Positions 1 through 9,145 of a DNA stretch of 64,000 nucleotides are shown here, in pieces. The translations under genes and the position numbers were made by a program. The DNA comes from Paroceanicella profunda (GTDB lineage Bacteria; Pseudomonadota; Alphaproteobacteria; Rhodobacterales; Rhodobacteraceae). Where the stretch lies: positions 3,975,867-4,039,866 of the forward strand of contig NZ_CP040818.1 in assembly GCF_005887635.2 (NCBI RefSeq). Direction: 5' to 3'. Below the pieces are notes generated by a model. It was not told the origin of the DNA, did no database searches, and was given only the letters and a program-made list of their open reading frames with translations. The first letter of the stretch is position 1. The number at the start of each line of letters is the position of its first letter.

Positions 1-2290
1 GCGCTGGTCGCGGCCTGCATGCGCACGCGCATCGCCTCCGCCCCGGGGCTGTCCGGCACGATCAGGGACCGCGAGACGCTCTGCACCCATCTCCTGCGCG
101 ACGTGCAGGTGACCTGTGCGGTGCCCACCAGCCGCCCGGTCGAGGCCACCGCTTCGCTGCAGTTCTGCGTCGGCCGCGCGTTCGCCGGGCCCGAACCCAG
201 GGTCGCGTTCTTCGCCCGTGAGGCCCCGGCCCGGCAAGGGCTGACCGACCGCGAGTACCGGATGTGGGAGGCAGGAGGCGTTCGAGTGGACCGGCCGCAA
301 ACCCGTGCTCCATGGCTCCTGCCATCCCGGTGTGCTGACGAACGCCTTCGGTTACGGCTAGGCCGCGGTCCGGCCGTCGGAGGGCGCGAAGAACCGCAAC
401 GCGAATTCGTCACCTTCGGCGTCGGGTTGTCGGACAGCGCCGACATGCGCCAGACGGCCTCCTTGCAGCTGCGCCTGACGGTCGAATGGGCAGACGGGAT
501 CCTGCTGCTCAACAACGTCCTCGCCCCCTCCCTCGATGAAGCGGCGCCTGCGGGGTTTCGCTGCCTCCAGCCGCGTCCGGTCTCCGAGGACAGCGCGGTC
601 GCGGAACCGGCAAGTCTCTCGAACATCCGAAACGCCGCCCCGTCCAATTCCCCGCACGAGCATTACCTGCGCGGGAGCTGCGAAGTCATGGATGCGACCG
701 GGACAGTCTCTCGATCTATCATGTGGACACCCGGTACGACGACAGCCCTGACAGCCCGCCGGTGATCCGCTCCGCCGTCTCCTTCCTGCCCACGGCGGAC
801 GGCGATCCCCGCATCGGATTCCCGAGGCTCTCCACCGGGTTTGGAGACTGCATCTGCCGGATGTACGCCTGGAGCGATCTGCAACACGGAAGCGACCCGC
901 AGCTGCCCTCGAAGTTCAACACGATCACGGCTTCCGCGCCGGTGCGGCTGGACGCCTGCCTGTCGCTCACCTTCGGCATTCCCGGCAAGGACCAGCAGAC
1001 ACTCAGGACGCCCAGTTCGGCGGCCGCACGCCGCCTGCCCCGATCCATGTCGCCGATCCGGACCGGCGCGGGATGAGGAAGACCGTCCACACCCGGAACG
1101 AGGAACTGAGGTTCGACATCGCGCTGCCGGAGCATTGGAGCGCCGACCGCAACGAGGAGACCCACCTCCATCTCACGAGAGATGTCGAACGAACCCGGTT
1201 CCCGCTCCGGGTCGATGTCAGGAGCGGCGCCGGTCTCCACGCCATCGGCGGAGATCCCATTCCGCTCGATGGCTCCACCCTCACCGTCCGGCCCCGGCGC
1301 ACGCAGCAGGTGTCCTTCGACATCGGCACCTTCGTCCTGAGGCCCGCCGCGGGCAAGACGGACACGGGCCGGGCCCTGAGCGGCGCGCATGGCAGGCGCA
1401 GCGTCCTCCATCTTGTGCCGCGCCCCGGCGCGACCGGCGCAGAGACAGTCCTGTTCCTCAACGCCTCCCCGGCGCCTGCCGACCTTGCACGGACCGTGCC
1501 CCGCCCGGGCGGAGCGGAAAGTCTCCTCTCCCTCGGCAACCAGGGCCTGGAGGAGGCGCCCGGCAGCTTCGTCGCAGACTTCGCCGGCACACTCCGGGAG
1601 ATCTGCCCCGCCGACACCACGCAGATGGAGGCGCGCCGCACCCCCGCCGCCCGCTTCGATTTCGACGCGGCCTATGGCGGCTACGGCCGGGAGATCGTCT
1701 GCCACATCCCGTCCGCCATCGCGGCGGGCCATGCGCAGGCTGGGCAGCAAGAGGATGCGCTGCACTGGCCGGACAAGTTCTTCGATCCCCGCGCAGACCG
1801 ACCCTGGAAGGTGCGGCCGCTGATCGAGGCCGGCCCCGCTCCGGCCGGCACCCATCTGGACACCGGCGACGTCTGCGTCGACCTGACCGGATCGCGATGG
1901 CTTGGCCCTTCCACTACCAGCAGACCCCCCTGCGGCACCGGCTCGAGGGTCTCCTCTCCGCCGGGGATGCGGCCTGCGAGGAGGAGACCCGGGAAAGCCT
2001 GCAAAGAGCCAAGGCGATCTGTGTCGGGGCCAGGGGGCTGTTCCGCGGGAATTCCGCCGCCTGCTCGCCCGGATCTACGGGGACGGGACCGGCCAGGACG
2101 ACGGCGCGCAGGTTCTCTCCACCCGCTTCGGCGGCGATGGCGGGAGCCTCAACGCGCCCTGCTGGCCGGAGCTCGACATCGAGACGCTCGAGACCGCCTG
2201 CATCCGCGCGATCATGGCGCGGGAGGTCCAGGCCACGCACACGCCTCCGCACGCACGCGCCTGCCACGGCGGGGCGCGTGACAGGCGCGG
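1..2290 (+). pseudogene. Decayed Tc-toxin A-component-like gene (3' part)
   Basis: No single frame carries a protein here, but protein-like segments follow one another in all three forward frames. About 1-265 reads with TSRPVEATASLQF, 275-358 in the next frame with EAFEWTGRKPVLHG and an in-frame TAG at 359-361, then the first frame again to about 700, the third frame about 700-1010, the second about 1020-1890 (FDFDAAYGGYGREI, then FFDPRADRPW), the first about 1885-2060 (EETRESLQRAKAI) and the third to about 2290. The motif order resembles the neuraminidase-like and following regions of insecticidal toxin-complex (TcA) proteins as I remember them. TcA proteins exceed 2000 residues, so only the last third lies here, and the usual C-terminal pore-forming part is not visible. 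A pseudogene is the simplest reading; repeated sequencing indels are the alternative. Confidence 0.6.
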
Positions 2291-2300
2291 CGGGGCCGTC

Positions 2301-3575
2301 TCAGTCCGCGTTGCGATGGACCATGTCCATCAGGCGGGAGAGCACGTCGGGGTTGCGGCGCAGGCCGTCGTGTTCATGCGCGCTGGTCACCCAGGGGCGC
2401 AGGTTGCCCACCCGCGCGGCCGTATCCAGCGAGAGGCGGGTGTCGACGTACATGTCGGAGAAATACACCGCCGCGGCCACGGGCACCTCGTTGGCGGCAA
2501 GGCGCGCGGGGTCGTAGAGCGGCGCCTCGAAGGGCCGCGCGTGCAGCGCCTCGGCGGCGGCGCGGAACGGGCGGAGGCTGGCGATTTCCTCGAACATCCA
2601 CGGATACATCATCTCGCCGGTGAGCATCAGCGGCCGGGCGCCGGGGGCGAAGGCGGGAAGCTCCGCGCGCACCCGCTCCGCCGCCCAGCCGGTGACCGCG
2701 CCGTTCTGGGCGTAGATGCACTCCTGCAGCACGGCATAGAGCGGGTTGGCGTGGTAGCTGGTGCGCTGCATCACCTCGGCGAGGAAGACCGGCGTGAGGC
2801 CGTGCGGCCCCTGCGCCTCGTCCAGCAGCCAATGCAGCGCCTCGAACCCGGGCTGCCGGCCAAGCTCCATCCCCAGCGTCTGGAACCGGCGCACGGTGAG
2901 CCGGTCGCCATCCGGCAGGCGCTGGTCCTCGGCCTCCAGCATGTCGGCGATCGCGTCCAGCCGCGCGGCGTCCCCGGGATAGCGGGCGAGGAACCCGGCC
3001 TGGCGCGCGGCCACGCGGGGGTAGGTGTGGCGGTAGACATCCTCCGCCGTCGCCTCCAGCCCGGAGAGGCCGCCGGTCACGTAGCAGGCGGCGAGGCCCT
3101 CCGGCGCCGTGGACAGGTAGGTGAGGGTGAGGAAGCCGCCGTAGCTCTGGCCCAGCGTCTCCCACCTGCGGCCGCCGTACACGCCTTTGCGCAGCGCCTC
3201 GCAGTCGCGCACGATGCTGTCGGCGCGGAACAGGGCGAGGTGGTCGGCCGCCGCGCGCCCGTCGGCGAAGCGGTCCATGTCGCGCCCCTCCAGAGGGGAG
3301 GAGCGCCCGGTGCCGCGCTGATCGATCAGCACCACCCGGCGGCTCTGCAAGGCGCGGCCGAGCCAGGCGGGCCCGCCGCCCTCCGGGCGCGGCGCCTTGC
3401 CGCCGGGCCCGCCCTGCAGGTAGGCGAGCAGCGGCAGCTCCTCGTGCCGGCGGGCGGGGTCCACGCACTCGCGCGCGAAGAGGGTGATGGTCTCGCCCTC
3501 GGGTTTCGACCAGTCGAGCGGCACCGCGATCTCGTGTTCGCGCACATGGATGTCGGGGATGGTGTAGTCGCGCAT
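2301..3575 (-). CDS. Proline iminopeptidase-like alpha/beta hydrolase
   Basis: 424 residues. This is an S33-type alpha/beta hydrolase of the prolyl aminopeptidase group, a cytoplasmic enzyme expected to release N-terminal proline or hydrolyse related amides or esters. The oxyanion segment LQGGPGG is at residues 53-59, the family motif DQRGTGRS at about 85-92, and the nucleophile elbow GQSYGG at 142-147 (Ser144). The catalytic His is probably in the TSAHEHDG stretch near the C-terminus. GGAG lies about 8 bases before the ATG. There is no signal peptide. It converges on the toxin remnant with about 10 bases between them. The exact substrate cannot be read from the sequence. Confidence 0.88.
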   Translation of the reverse strand: MRDYTIPDIHVREHEIAVPLDWSKPEGETITLFARECVDPARRHEELPLLAYLQGGPGGKAPRPEGGGPAWLGRALQSRRVVLIDQRGTGRSSPLEGRDMDRFADGRAAADHLALFRADSIVRDCEALRKGVYGGRRWETLGQSYGGFLTLTYLSTAPEGLAACYVTGGLSGLEATAEDVYRHTYPRVAARQAGFLARYPGDAARLDAIADMLEAEDQRLPDGDRLTVRRFQTLGMELGRQPGFEALHWLLDEAQGPHGLTPVFLAEVMQRTSYHANPLYAVLQECIYAQNGAVTGWAAERVRAELPAFAPGARPLMLTGEMMYPWMFEEIASLRPFRAAAEALHARPFEAPLYDPARLAANEVPVAAAVYFSDMYVDTRLSLDTAARVGNLRPWVTSAHEHDGLRRNPDVLSRLMDMVHRNAD

Positions 3576-3719
3576 GGGGTCTCCGCAGGGCTGGTCAGGG
3601 GGGGGGCGCGCGGACCATGCGCCGCCGGCCGGTCGGGTTCAACCCCCGGGTGCTGCCCTGCGGCACCGCCCCCGGGGCCCGGGGGCGCTGGGCCGAGCGT
3701 CCCCCCGCGCCCCTCCACC

Positions 3720-3866
3720 TCAGGCGCGCAGGGCGAAGCCGGCGGAGGCATAGGCCTCGCAGCGACCCGGCGCGGGCACCCCGTGCGGGGCCTGTCCGCC
3801 GGTCAGCACGGCCGAGATCGCGACCACGGCCAGCGCGGCGGCAAGGGATGAGGGCAAGCGGTCCAT
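3720..3866 (-). CDS. Small putative exported or membrane-anchored peptide
   Basis: A 48-residue frame beginning MDRLPSSLAAALAVVAISAV and continuing through a short Gly/Pro-rich part to a tail with a single Cys (GRCEAYASAGFALRA). A strong AAGGA ribosome-binding site lies 9 bases before the ATG. The first 22 residues are hydrophobic after a short charged start, as in a signal peptide or single membrane anchor. It lies between the MFS transporter and the hydrolase on the same strand but is separated from both by more than 100 bases. No family is recognised, and with so short a frame in GC-rich DNA the ribosome-binding site is the main support. Confidence 0.5.
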   Translation of the reverse strand: MDRLPSSLAAALAVVAISAVLTGGQAPHGVPAPGRCEAYASAGFALRA

Positions 3867-4118
3867 GCGGCAGGGTCCTTCTGTTCAGCGCGTTGGCGGT
3901 GGGAGCGACGCGGCCGCGCGTCGGCCCCCGGGCCGGTCGGCCGCTCCGCGCGGCCGCCCGGCTCTCCGACTCCTTCCGATATCCGGGCCCCGGCGCCTGT
4001 CCTCGCGGAGGCTGGGGAGCGCGGCGGGGCGGAGGCGTCAGGGCGCCGGGCGGCCGGGACCAGACAGGTAGCCGATCGGCGCGGCGCGGTCTGTGATCTG
4101 CGTCATGCAGGCGCGCGG

Positions 4119-5312
4119 TCAGAAGCGCCGGGTGGCGACGAGGCAGCCCAGCCCCGCCAGCAGCACCAGCATCGAGACGATCAGCGCCGGGGCGTAGCTT
4201 CCCGCGGCCTCGGTGAGCACGCCGGTCACCGCCGGGCCCAGCACCTGCCCCACGCCGTAGCACAGGGTGAGCCGGGCCATCACCCGGCCGGCATTGTCCG
4301 GCACCCGCAGCCCCACGAGGGTGAGCGAGATGCTCACGATGGCGATGAAGGTGGCGCCGAACAGCGCCGCGGCGGGCAGCGAGGCGCCGCTCTGCGCCGG
4401 CAGCAGCAACAGCCCCACGGCGAGGATCTGGGCCACGAAGGCACCCGCCAGCGTGGCGAAGGCCCCTACCCGCTGCGCCACCCAGGAGCCCAGCACCGCG
4501 CCCGCGCTGGCCGCGATGCCGATCATGATCCAGGCCGTCGCGCCCTGCCCCAGCCCGCCGCCCGAGCCTGCGACGATCGCCACCGCGAAGGTGGCGCAGA
4601 CCGCGTAGCCCCAGGCCGCGGCGAGATAGCTCAGCCCGAAGGCCACGAACCAGGCCCGGCCCGGCGGCGGCGGCTCCTCGCCGCGGGAGGGCCGGGCGAC
4701 GGCCGGGCCGCCGCGCGCCGGCCCTTCGGGCCGCGGCACCAGCACCCAGGCCGGCGGCAGCAACAGAAGGCCGATGCCCGCGAGCACCAGCCACTGCGAG
4801 TCCCAGTCCAGCCGCCCGGCCATGGCGAGCGCCGCGCTGCCGCTGAGCACCACGCCCAGCCCCAGCCCGGCGAAATGCCAGCCCAGGTCCGGCCGGCGGC
4901 CATTGCGCAGCAGCCAGCCGAGCAGGAATTCCGAGGCCAGCAGCATCGCCGCCGCCCCGCAGGCCCCGCCCAGGAAGCGCAGCACACCCCAGAGCAGCAC
5001 GTCGGTGGTGAGCGCCATCGCCGCGGTGGAGAGCACCGCGATCACCAGCCCCGCGCGGTACATCGCGTAGCGCAGCCGCGGCCCGCGCAGCAGCGCCAGC
5101 GAGAGAACCCCGGTCATGTACCCGGCATAGATCATCGCGCCGAGGATACCGCCATCGCGGATCGACAGCCCCGCCTGCGCCTCCATCAGCGGCAGCAGCG
5201 GCGTGAAGGCGAAGCGCGCCATGCCCAGGCAGAGCATCTGCGCGCAGATCCCCCCGGCCATGACCGCAATGACCGGCGGCAGTCCCGCCCGCGGTGTCGC
5301 GGTTTCGTGCAT
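4119..5312 (-). CDS. YbfB/YjiJ-type MFS transporter
   Basis: 397 residues, almost entirely hydrophobic, with about 12 predictable membrane spans and a proline/glycine-rich cytoplasmic loop near the middle (about 195-215). The N-terminal stretch GMARFAFTPLLPLM is typical of the YbfB/YjiJ family of major facilitator transporters. The substrate is unknown. The ATG at 5312 was chosen because GGAGAG sits just upstream and the frame before it is low-complexity Arg/Ala/Pro. The downstream neighbour on the same strand is the small peptide. The about 530 bases upstream hold no recognised gene. Confidence 0.85.
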   Translation of the reverse strand: MHETATPRAGLPPVIAVMAGGICAQMLCLGMARFAFTPLLPLMEAQAGLSIRDGGILGAMIYAGYMTGVLSLALLRGPRLRYAMYRAGLVIAVLSTAAMALTTDVLLWGVLRFLGGACGAAAMLLASEFLLGWLLRNGRRPDLGWHFAGLGLGVVLSGSAALAMAGRLDWDSQWLVLAGIGLLLLPPAWVLVPRPEGPARGGPAVARPSRGEEPPPPGRAWFVAFGLSYLAAAWGYAVCATFAVAIVAGSGGGLGQGATAWIMIGIAASAGAVLGSWVAQRVGAFATLAGAFVAQILAVGLLLLPAQSGASLPAAALFGATFIAIVSISLTLVGLRVPDNAGRVMARLTLCYGVGQVLGPAVTGVLTEAAGSYAPALIVSMLVLLAGLGCLVATRRF

Positions 5313-5842
5313 CACGCTCTCCGGTCGTGTCGCAGGGGCGCTGGCCGCACACCGGTCCCTCCGGTCCGGCGGCCGCCGCGCTCCCGCGCTCAGTCTGTGT
5401 TCCTGCCCGCTCCCGCGCGCGCGGCGCCGACCGGGCCCGGGAGCCACACCCCCAGCCCGGCCCCGGCCGCGCCGCCAACATGCGCCGTCGCGACGCGGCT
5501 TGGCAATGGCGGGCAGCAGCCGGGCCGGCGCGGCGGCACGAATGCTCCGGCCCGGCCTCCCGACGGGCTCCGTCCCTCCCCGCCCTGCGCCCCGTGACGG
5601 AACGTGGGCGTCACTGCTCCCCAGGGGTGCGGAGGCGCTGCGGCGGAAGGCGGGAGAATCCGGGGCGGGTCGCACAGATGCACGCCGGACCGGTCTCGCC
5701 AGTGCGGCAGCGCCCGCCATGCAGCCTTGCCCGCGGGCAAGGCCGGCCGGGCGGGCGGGCATGGCAGGCCCGGGAGGCAGGCGGCGGCCCGGGGAGGCCG
5801 CACGTTGCGGGCGGAGCGGGCGCAGGGCCCGCTCCCCACGGG
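5313..5842. other. Intergenic stretch without a recognised gene
   Basis: About 530 very GC-rich bases between the MFS transporter start and the purC stop, both leftward. Frames stay open on both strands, but their products are Arg/Ala/Pro/Gly-rich and have no plausible start context. The end near 5313-5400 must contain the transporter promoter; no convincing -35/-10 pair was seen. Confidence 0.6.
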
Positions 5843-6796
5843 TCAGGAGAAGTAGGGCGCGAGGTTCGCGCGGATGCGCGCCAGCACGGTCTCGCCGGTG
5901 AGGTCCGGCACGAAGGGCATGCCGGTGATGGCCTCGAACGCGTCGATATAGACCTTCGAGGTGTGCTCGATCACGTCCACGGGGATCTCGGGAACCGTGT
6001 CGCGATAGGGATCGCAGCGCGCCGTCACCCAGGCGCGGACCACGTCCTTGTCGAAGCTTTCCGGACGGTTGCCGCTCTCGAAGGCCGCCTCATAGCTCGC
6101 GGCGATCCAGTAGCGGCTGCTGTCGGGGGTGTGGATCTCGTCAGCCAGCACGATGCGGCCCTCCGCGTCGGTACCGAACTCGTACTTGGTGTCGGCCAGG
6201 ATCAGCCCGCGCTCCGCGGCCCGGGCCTGCCCGCGCGCGAAGAGCGCCAGCGCGTAGGCCGAGACCCGCTCCCACTGGTCGGCGGTGAGCAGCTTCTGCT
6301 CCAGGATCTCGGCGGCGGAGAGCGGCGCGTCATGCCCCCCGTCGAAGGCCTTGGAGGTGGGCGTGATGATCGGCTGCGGCAGGCGCTCGTTGTCGCGCAT
6401 GCCCTCGGGCAGGCGGATGCCGTACATGCTGCGCTCCCCGGCGCGGTACTTCGTGAGCACCGAGGTGGAGGTGGTGCCGGCGAGATAGCCGCGCACCACG
6501 ATTTCCACCGGCAGGATGTCGAGCCGCGTGCCGACGACCACGTTCGGGTCCGGGTAGTCCAGCACGTGGTTGGGGCAGATGTCAGCGGTCTGCTCGAACC
6601 AGTGCCGCGCGGTCTGCGTCAGCACCTGGCCCTTGCAGGGAATGGCGGCGAGCACCCGGTCGAAGGCGGAGATCCGGTCGGTGGCGATGATGATGCGGCG
6701 GCCGTCCGGCAGGTCGTAATTCTCCCGCACCTTGCCGTTGTAGCGGCCCGGAAGCTCGGGAATGAAGGCATCGGGGAGAGTGCGCAGCATGCTCAT
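5843..6796 (-). CDS. purC: SAICAR synthetase (purine biosynthesis)
   Basis: 317 residues. Phosphoribosylaminoimidazole-succinocarboxamide synthase joins CAIR and aspartate with ATP to give SAICAR, a step of de novo purine synthesis in the cytoplasm. The N-terminal GKVRENYDL and [11 protein letters not shown] segments form the ATP-binding part, VVRGYLAGT follows, and [11 protein letters not shown] is the family signature in the C-terminal half. At 317 residues it is the longer form rather than the about 240-residue E. coli type. Rhodobacterales often have a second, short purC elsewhere. AAAGGA precedes the start; the third codon is also ATG. Divergent from ompW. Confidence 0.95.
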   Translation of the reverse strand: MSMLRTLPDAFIPELPGRYNGKVRENYDLPDGRRIIIATDRISAFDRVLAAIPCKGQVLTQTARHWFEQTADICPNHVLDYPDPNVVVGTRLDILPVEIVVRGYLAGTTSTSVLTKYRAGERSMYGIRLPEGMRDNERLPQPIITPTSKAFDGGHDAPLSAAEILEQKLLTADQWERVSAYALALFARGQARAAERGLILADTKYEFGTDAEGRIVLADEIHTPDSSRYWIAASYEAAFESGNRPESFDKDVVRAWVTARCDPYRDTVPEIPVDVIEHTSKVYIDAFEAITGMPFVPDLTGETVLARIRANLAPYFS

Positions 6797-6959
6797 CGGG
6801 CCGGGGGTCCTTTCGCCGTTCTCGAAGTGCTCCTGCGCCGCTTAAAGCCCCCGGGGGCAGCCGGATCAAGCAAAAACCGGGGCGCGCCCTGCCCCGCGGC
6901 CCGGCCCCTGCCCCGTGCCCGGCGCGGCGCGCGCGGCCACCTCCCGGCGCGGCGCAGGC

Positions 6960-6973
6960 ATGATCTGGATCAA
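6960..6973 (+). promoter_or_regulatory. FNR/FnrL-type box upstream of ompW
   Basis: The sequence ATGATCTGGATCAA matches the FNR consensus TTGAT-N4-ATCAA at all but the first base. Its centre is about 90 bases before the ompW ATG, a distance compatible with activation from an upstream promoter. FNR-family control of ompW is known in enteric bacteria, and FnrL uses the same box in Rhodobacter. Direct activation here is inferred. Confidence 0.65.
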
Positions 6974-7056
6974 GGCACCGGCCGGTCCCCGGGCCTACCC
7001 CGGGCCCAGGTGCGCAGACCTGCGCATCCGGAAACAGCAGAATCTGGAGAAGACGG

Positions 7057-7746
7057 ATGGTCCGGAGACCTTTCGAAGCCGCGGTTCGCGGCGCGCTGGC
7101 GCTTGGCCTGGCAGCAGTCCTCACGCCCGGAGCCGCGCGGGCCGCGGACGCCTGGTACAGCCCGAAATCCGACGGGAAATGGGAGGTGCGCCTGCGCGGC
7201 ATCGCCGTGATCCCGGACGATTCGCTCAGCGTGAGCGGCGTGCCCGGCGGCGCGGCGTCGATCTCCTCGAGCTTCGTCCCGGAGGTCGACTTCACCTACT
7301 TCTTCACCCCGAATCTCGCCGCCGAGCTCATCCTCGGCACCACCCCGCATGACGTGACCGGGCGCGGGGCGATCGCGGGGGCGGACATCGGCTCGGTCTG
7401 GCTGCTGCCGCCGACGCTCACCGCGCAGTACCATTTCACCCGCCTGGGCGAGTGGACCGGCACCCCCGCGCTCTCGAAGGTGCGGCCCTACATCGGCGCC
7501 GGCGTGAACTACACGATGTTCTACAACGAGGACGCCGGGCAGTTCCGCGACATCGAATACGATGACGCCTTCGGCTGGGCCTTCCAGGCCGGCGTGGACG
7601 TGGAGATCGCGGAGGGGCTCTTCCTGAACGCGGACGTGAAGTACATCCTGCTGGACACCGACTGGTCGATCAACCACGGGGAGCTGCGTGGCAAGGTGGA
7701 CATCAATCCGCTGATCGTGGGCGTCGGTCTCGGCTACCGGTTCTGA
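7057..7746 (+). CDS. ompW: OmpW-family outer-membrane protein
   Basis: 229 residues with a signal peptide (cleavage expected after AARA, near residue 29), then alternating beta strands with aromatic ends and a C-terminal GVGLGYRF, the Phe-terminated last strand recognised by the outer-membrane assembly machinery. OmpW proteins form small eight-stranded barrels with a hydrophobic channel. The segments [10 protein letters not shown] and [14 protein letters not shown] are characteristic. GGAGAAG lies 4 bases before the ATG. A single-gene unit with an FNR-type box upstream and a hairpin terminator just downstream, which suggests oxygen-responsive expression. Confidence 0.92.
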   Translation: MVRRPFEAAVRGALALGLAAVLTPGAARAADAWYSPKSDGKWEVRLRGIAVIPDDSLSVSGVPGGAASISSSFVPEVDFTYFFTPNLAAELILGTTPHDVTGRGAIAGADIGSVWLLPPTLTAQYHFTRLGEWTGTPALSKVRPYIGAGVNYTMFYNEDAGQFRDIEYDDAFGWAFQAGVDVEIAEGLFLNADVKYILLDTDWSINHGELRGKVDINPLIVGVGLGYRF

Positions 7747-7764
7747 CGGCGCGGCGCGCAGCAG

Positions 7765-7789
7765 GCGCCCGGAGGCACGCCGGGCGCTT
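7765..7789 (+). terminator. Hairpin terminator after ompW
   Basis: The arms GCGCCCGG and CCGGGCGC pair perfectly (8 bp) around a 7-base loop, 19 bases after the ompW stop. Only two T follow, so termination efficiency is uncertain. Confidence 0.55.
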
Positions 7790-8055
7790 CGTGCCCGCCA
7801 GGACGGGACGGGCCGCGAACCATCTGGCCGGACGCGAGGGGCCGCGGGCCGCCGCGCCCGCCCGCAGCCGCCGCGCAGGCGACAGGCTTCCCCCCGAAAC
7901 GGCGGCCGGCGCCGGGGCGCGGCCCTCCTTCCCCCGGGGGTGCCATCCCCTCCCGGGCGAGTTTCCCCGCCCGAACTCGTCCCGGGTAACATCTTCGCAA
8001 GTTTCCCGCTCCTACACTGCGTCCCGACACGTCGGGGAAGAGAGCGGAGTTGCCG

Positions 8056-8460
8056 ATGCCCGAACACAGGGTTCTCTACGTTGATGACGACGCCTTCGAT
8101 GCGGAGATCCTCGCCCGCCACCTGCGCCGGGAGGGGGAGTGGATCGACACCGCCTGCGGGGGCGTGGAAGCCGTGACGCTGCTCGACACCAGCCGGCACC
8201 GGCTGGTGATCATTGACTGGCACCTGCCGGACATCGAGGCCAGGGACCTCGCCTGCGCCCTGCGCGCGGCCGATGCCAGCCTGGCCCTGATCTTCCTCAG
8301 CGGCGTGCACCTGCCCCAGCAGGAGGACGTGGCCGTGGAACTCGGCGCCTGCGCCGTGCTCTCCAAGGACAGGGACATGGCCTATCTCAACCAGATCAGC
8401 CGCATCCTCGCCGGACTGGCCCAGAACCACCCCCCGGGCCCCTCACGCACCCGGCACTGA
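8056..8460 (+). CDS. Single-domain response regulator
   Basis: 134 residues consisting only of a receiver domain. The acidic pocket is D10-D12 (VLYVDDD), the phosphoacceptor Asp54 lies in VIIDWHLPD, the switch Ser82 in IFLSG, and Lys104 in VLSKD, so all catalytic positions are present. No output domain follows, so it should act by protein-protein contact like CheY or Spo0F. GCGGAG precedes the ATG at a good distance; a TTG two codons earlier is less likely. No histidine kinase is nearby, so its partner must be encoded elsewhere. A hairpin follows the stop immediately. Confidence 0.85.
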   Translation: MPEHRVLYVDDDAFDAEILARHLRREGEWIDTACGGVEAVTLLDTSRHRLVIIDWHLPDIEARDLACALRAADASLALIFLSGVHLPQQEDVAVELGACAVLSKDRDMAYLNQISRILAGLAQNHPPGPSRTRH

Positions 8461-8461
8461 C

Positions 8462-8484
8462 ACGGGGGCCGGCCTCGCCCCCGT
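8462..8484 (+). terminator. Hairpin directly after the receiver-domain gene
   Basis: ACGGGGGC and GCCCCCGT form a perfect 8-bp stem with a 7-base loop beginning 2 bases after the stop codon. There is no T-tract, so it may be a transcript-stabilising hairpin rather than a strong terminator. Confidence 0.5.
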
Positions 8485-9145
8485 CATCGCGAAATGAGCC
8501 CCCGGGGCGGCACCGTTCACCGCCGGAAGTTGGGTCGCGTGGGTGGGCGGGCTGCGTGAGCAGGCGGGTTGCATGAGCGGTCGCATGGCGCGCAGATGCG
8601 GCCACCTCAGGCGGGCCGGCAGCGCTGGCAGCGGGACAGCGCAGGCAGTGGCACGGTAGGCAGGCAGGCCGTGCGCCTGGGCGGTCCGACACCGCGCACA
8701 CCGGCGCCCCTCTGCTGAGCCCGGGACCCGCCCGCCCCTGCCCCCGCGCGCCTCCGGGGCCCCTGCAACAGTCTGCCGCTCTGCCCTCACAGCGCCCCCC
8801 CTCATAGCGCACCGCTCCCCTGTTCACACCGAAACGGCGTCCCGGCGAAGCGGCCTCCCGGCGGAACGGCGTCACACCGAAACGGCCTCCCGGCGGAATG
8901 GCGCGCCCCTGCCGGATCCCCGATGCCCCGCAAGGCCCTCAGCGGGCACTCACCAGGCCAGCCGGATGCGCCGCGCCCGGAGGGCCGGGCCGGCCACGGA
9001 CCGTGCGCTGCACTGCCGCATCGCCGCTTGTGGCGGACGCGGCGGCGTCTTACCCTCCAGGGGACGTCAGGGTCCGGGGGCGCCCGGCCGGCCGCCCGCC
9101 GGGAGAGCGGCCCGCAGCCCCATGCCGAGAAGGAGATGCCCGCCC
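8485..9145. other. Intergenic stretch before eutB with short direct repeats
   Basis: About 660 bases with no convincing gene. An imperfect direct repeat starting CACACCGAAACGGC occurs at 8825-8849 and 8873-8897, 48 bases apart, with a partial copy of its second half between them. No cobalamin riboswitch core was seen although the downstream enzyme is B12-dependent. The eutB promoter should lie at the right end. Confidence 0.5.

Noticed and set aside
719..1855. Long leftward frame over the toxin remnant
   Set aside because: Protein-like motifs are on the forward strand; the reverse product is low-complexity Arg/Gly/Ala.
8485..9145. Cobalamin riboswitch in front of eutB
   Set aside because: The enzyme is B12-dependent, but no B12-box or the expected conserved core was recognised in the leader.
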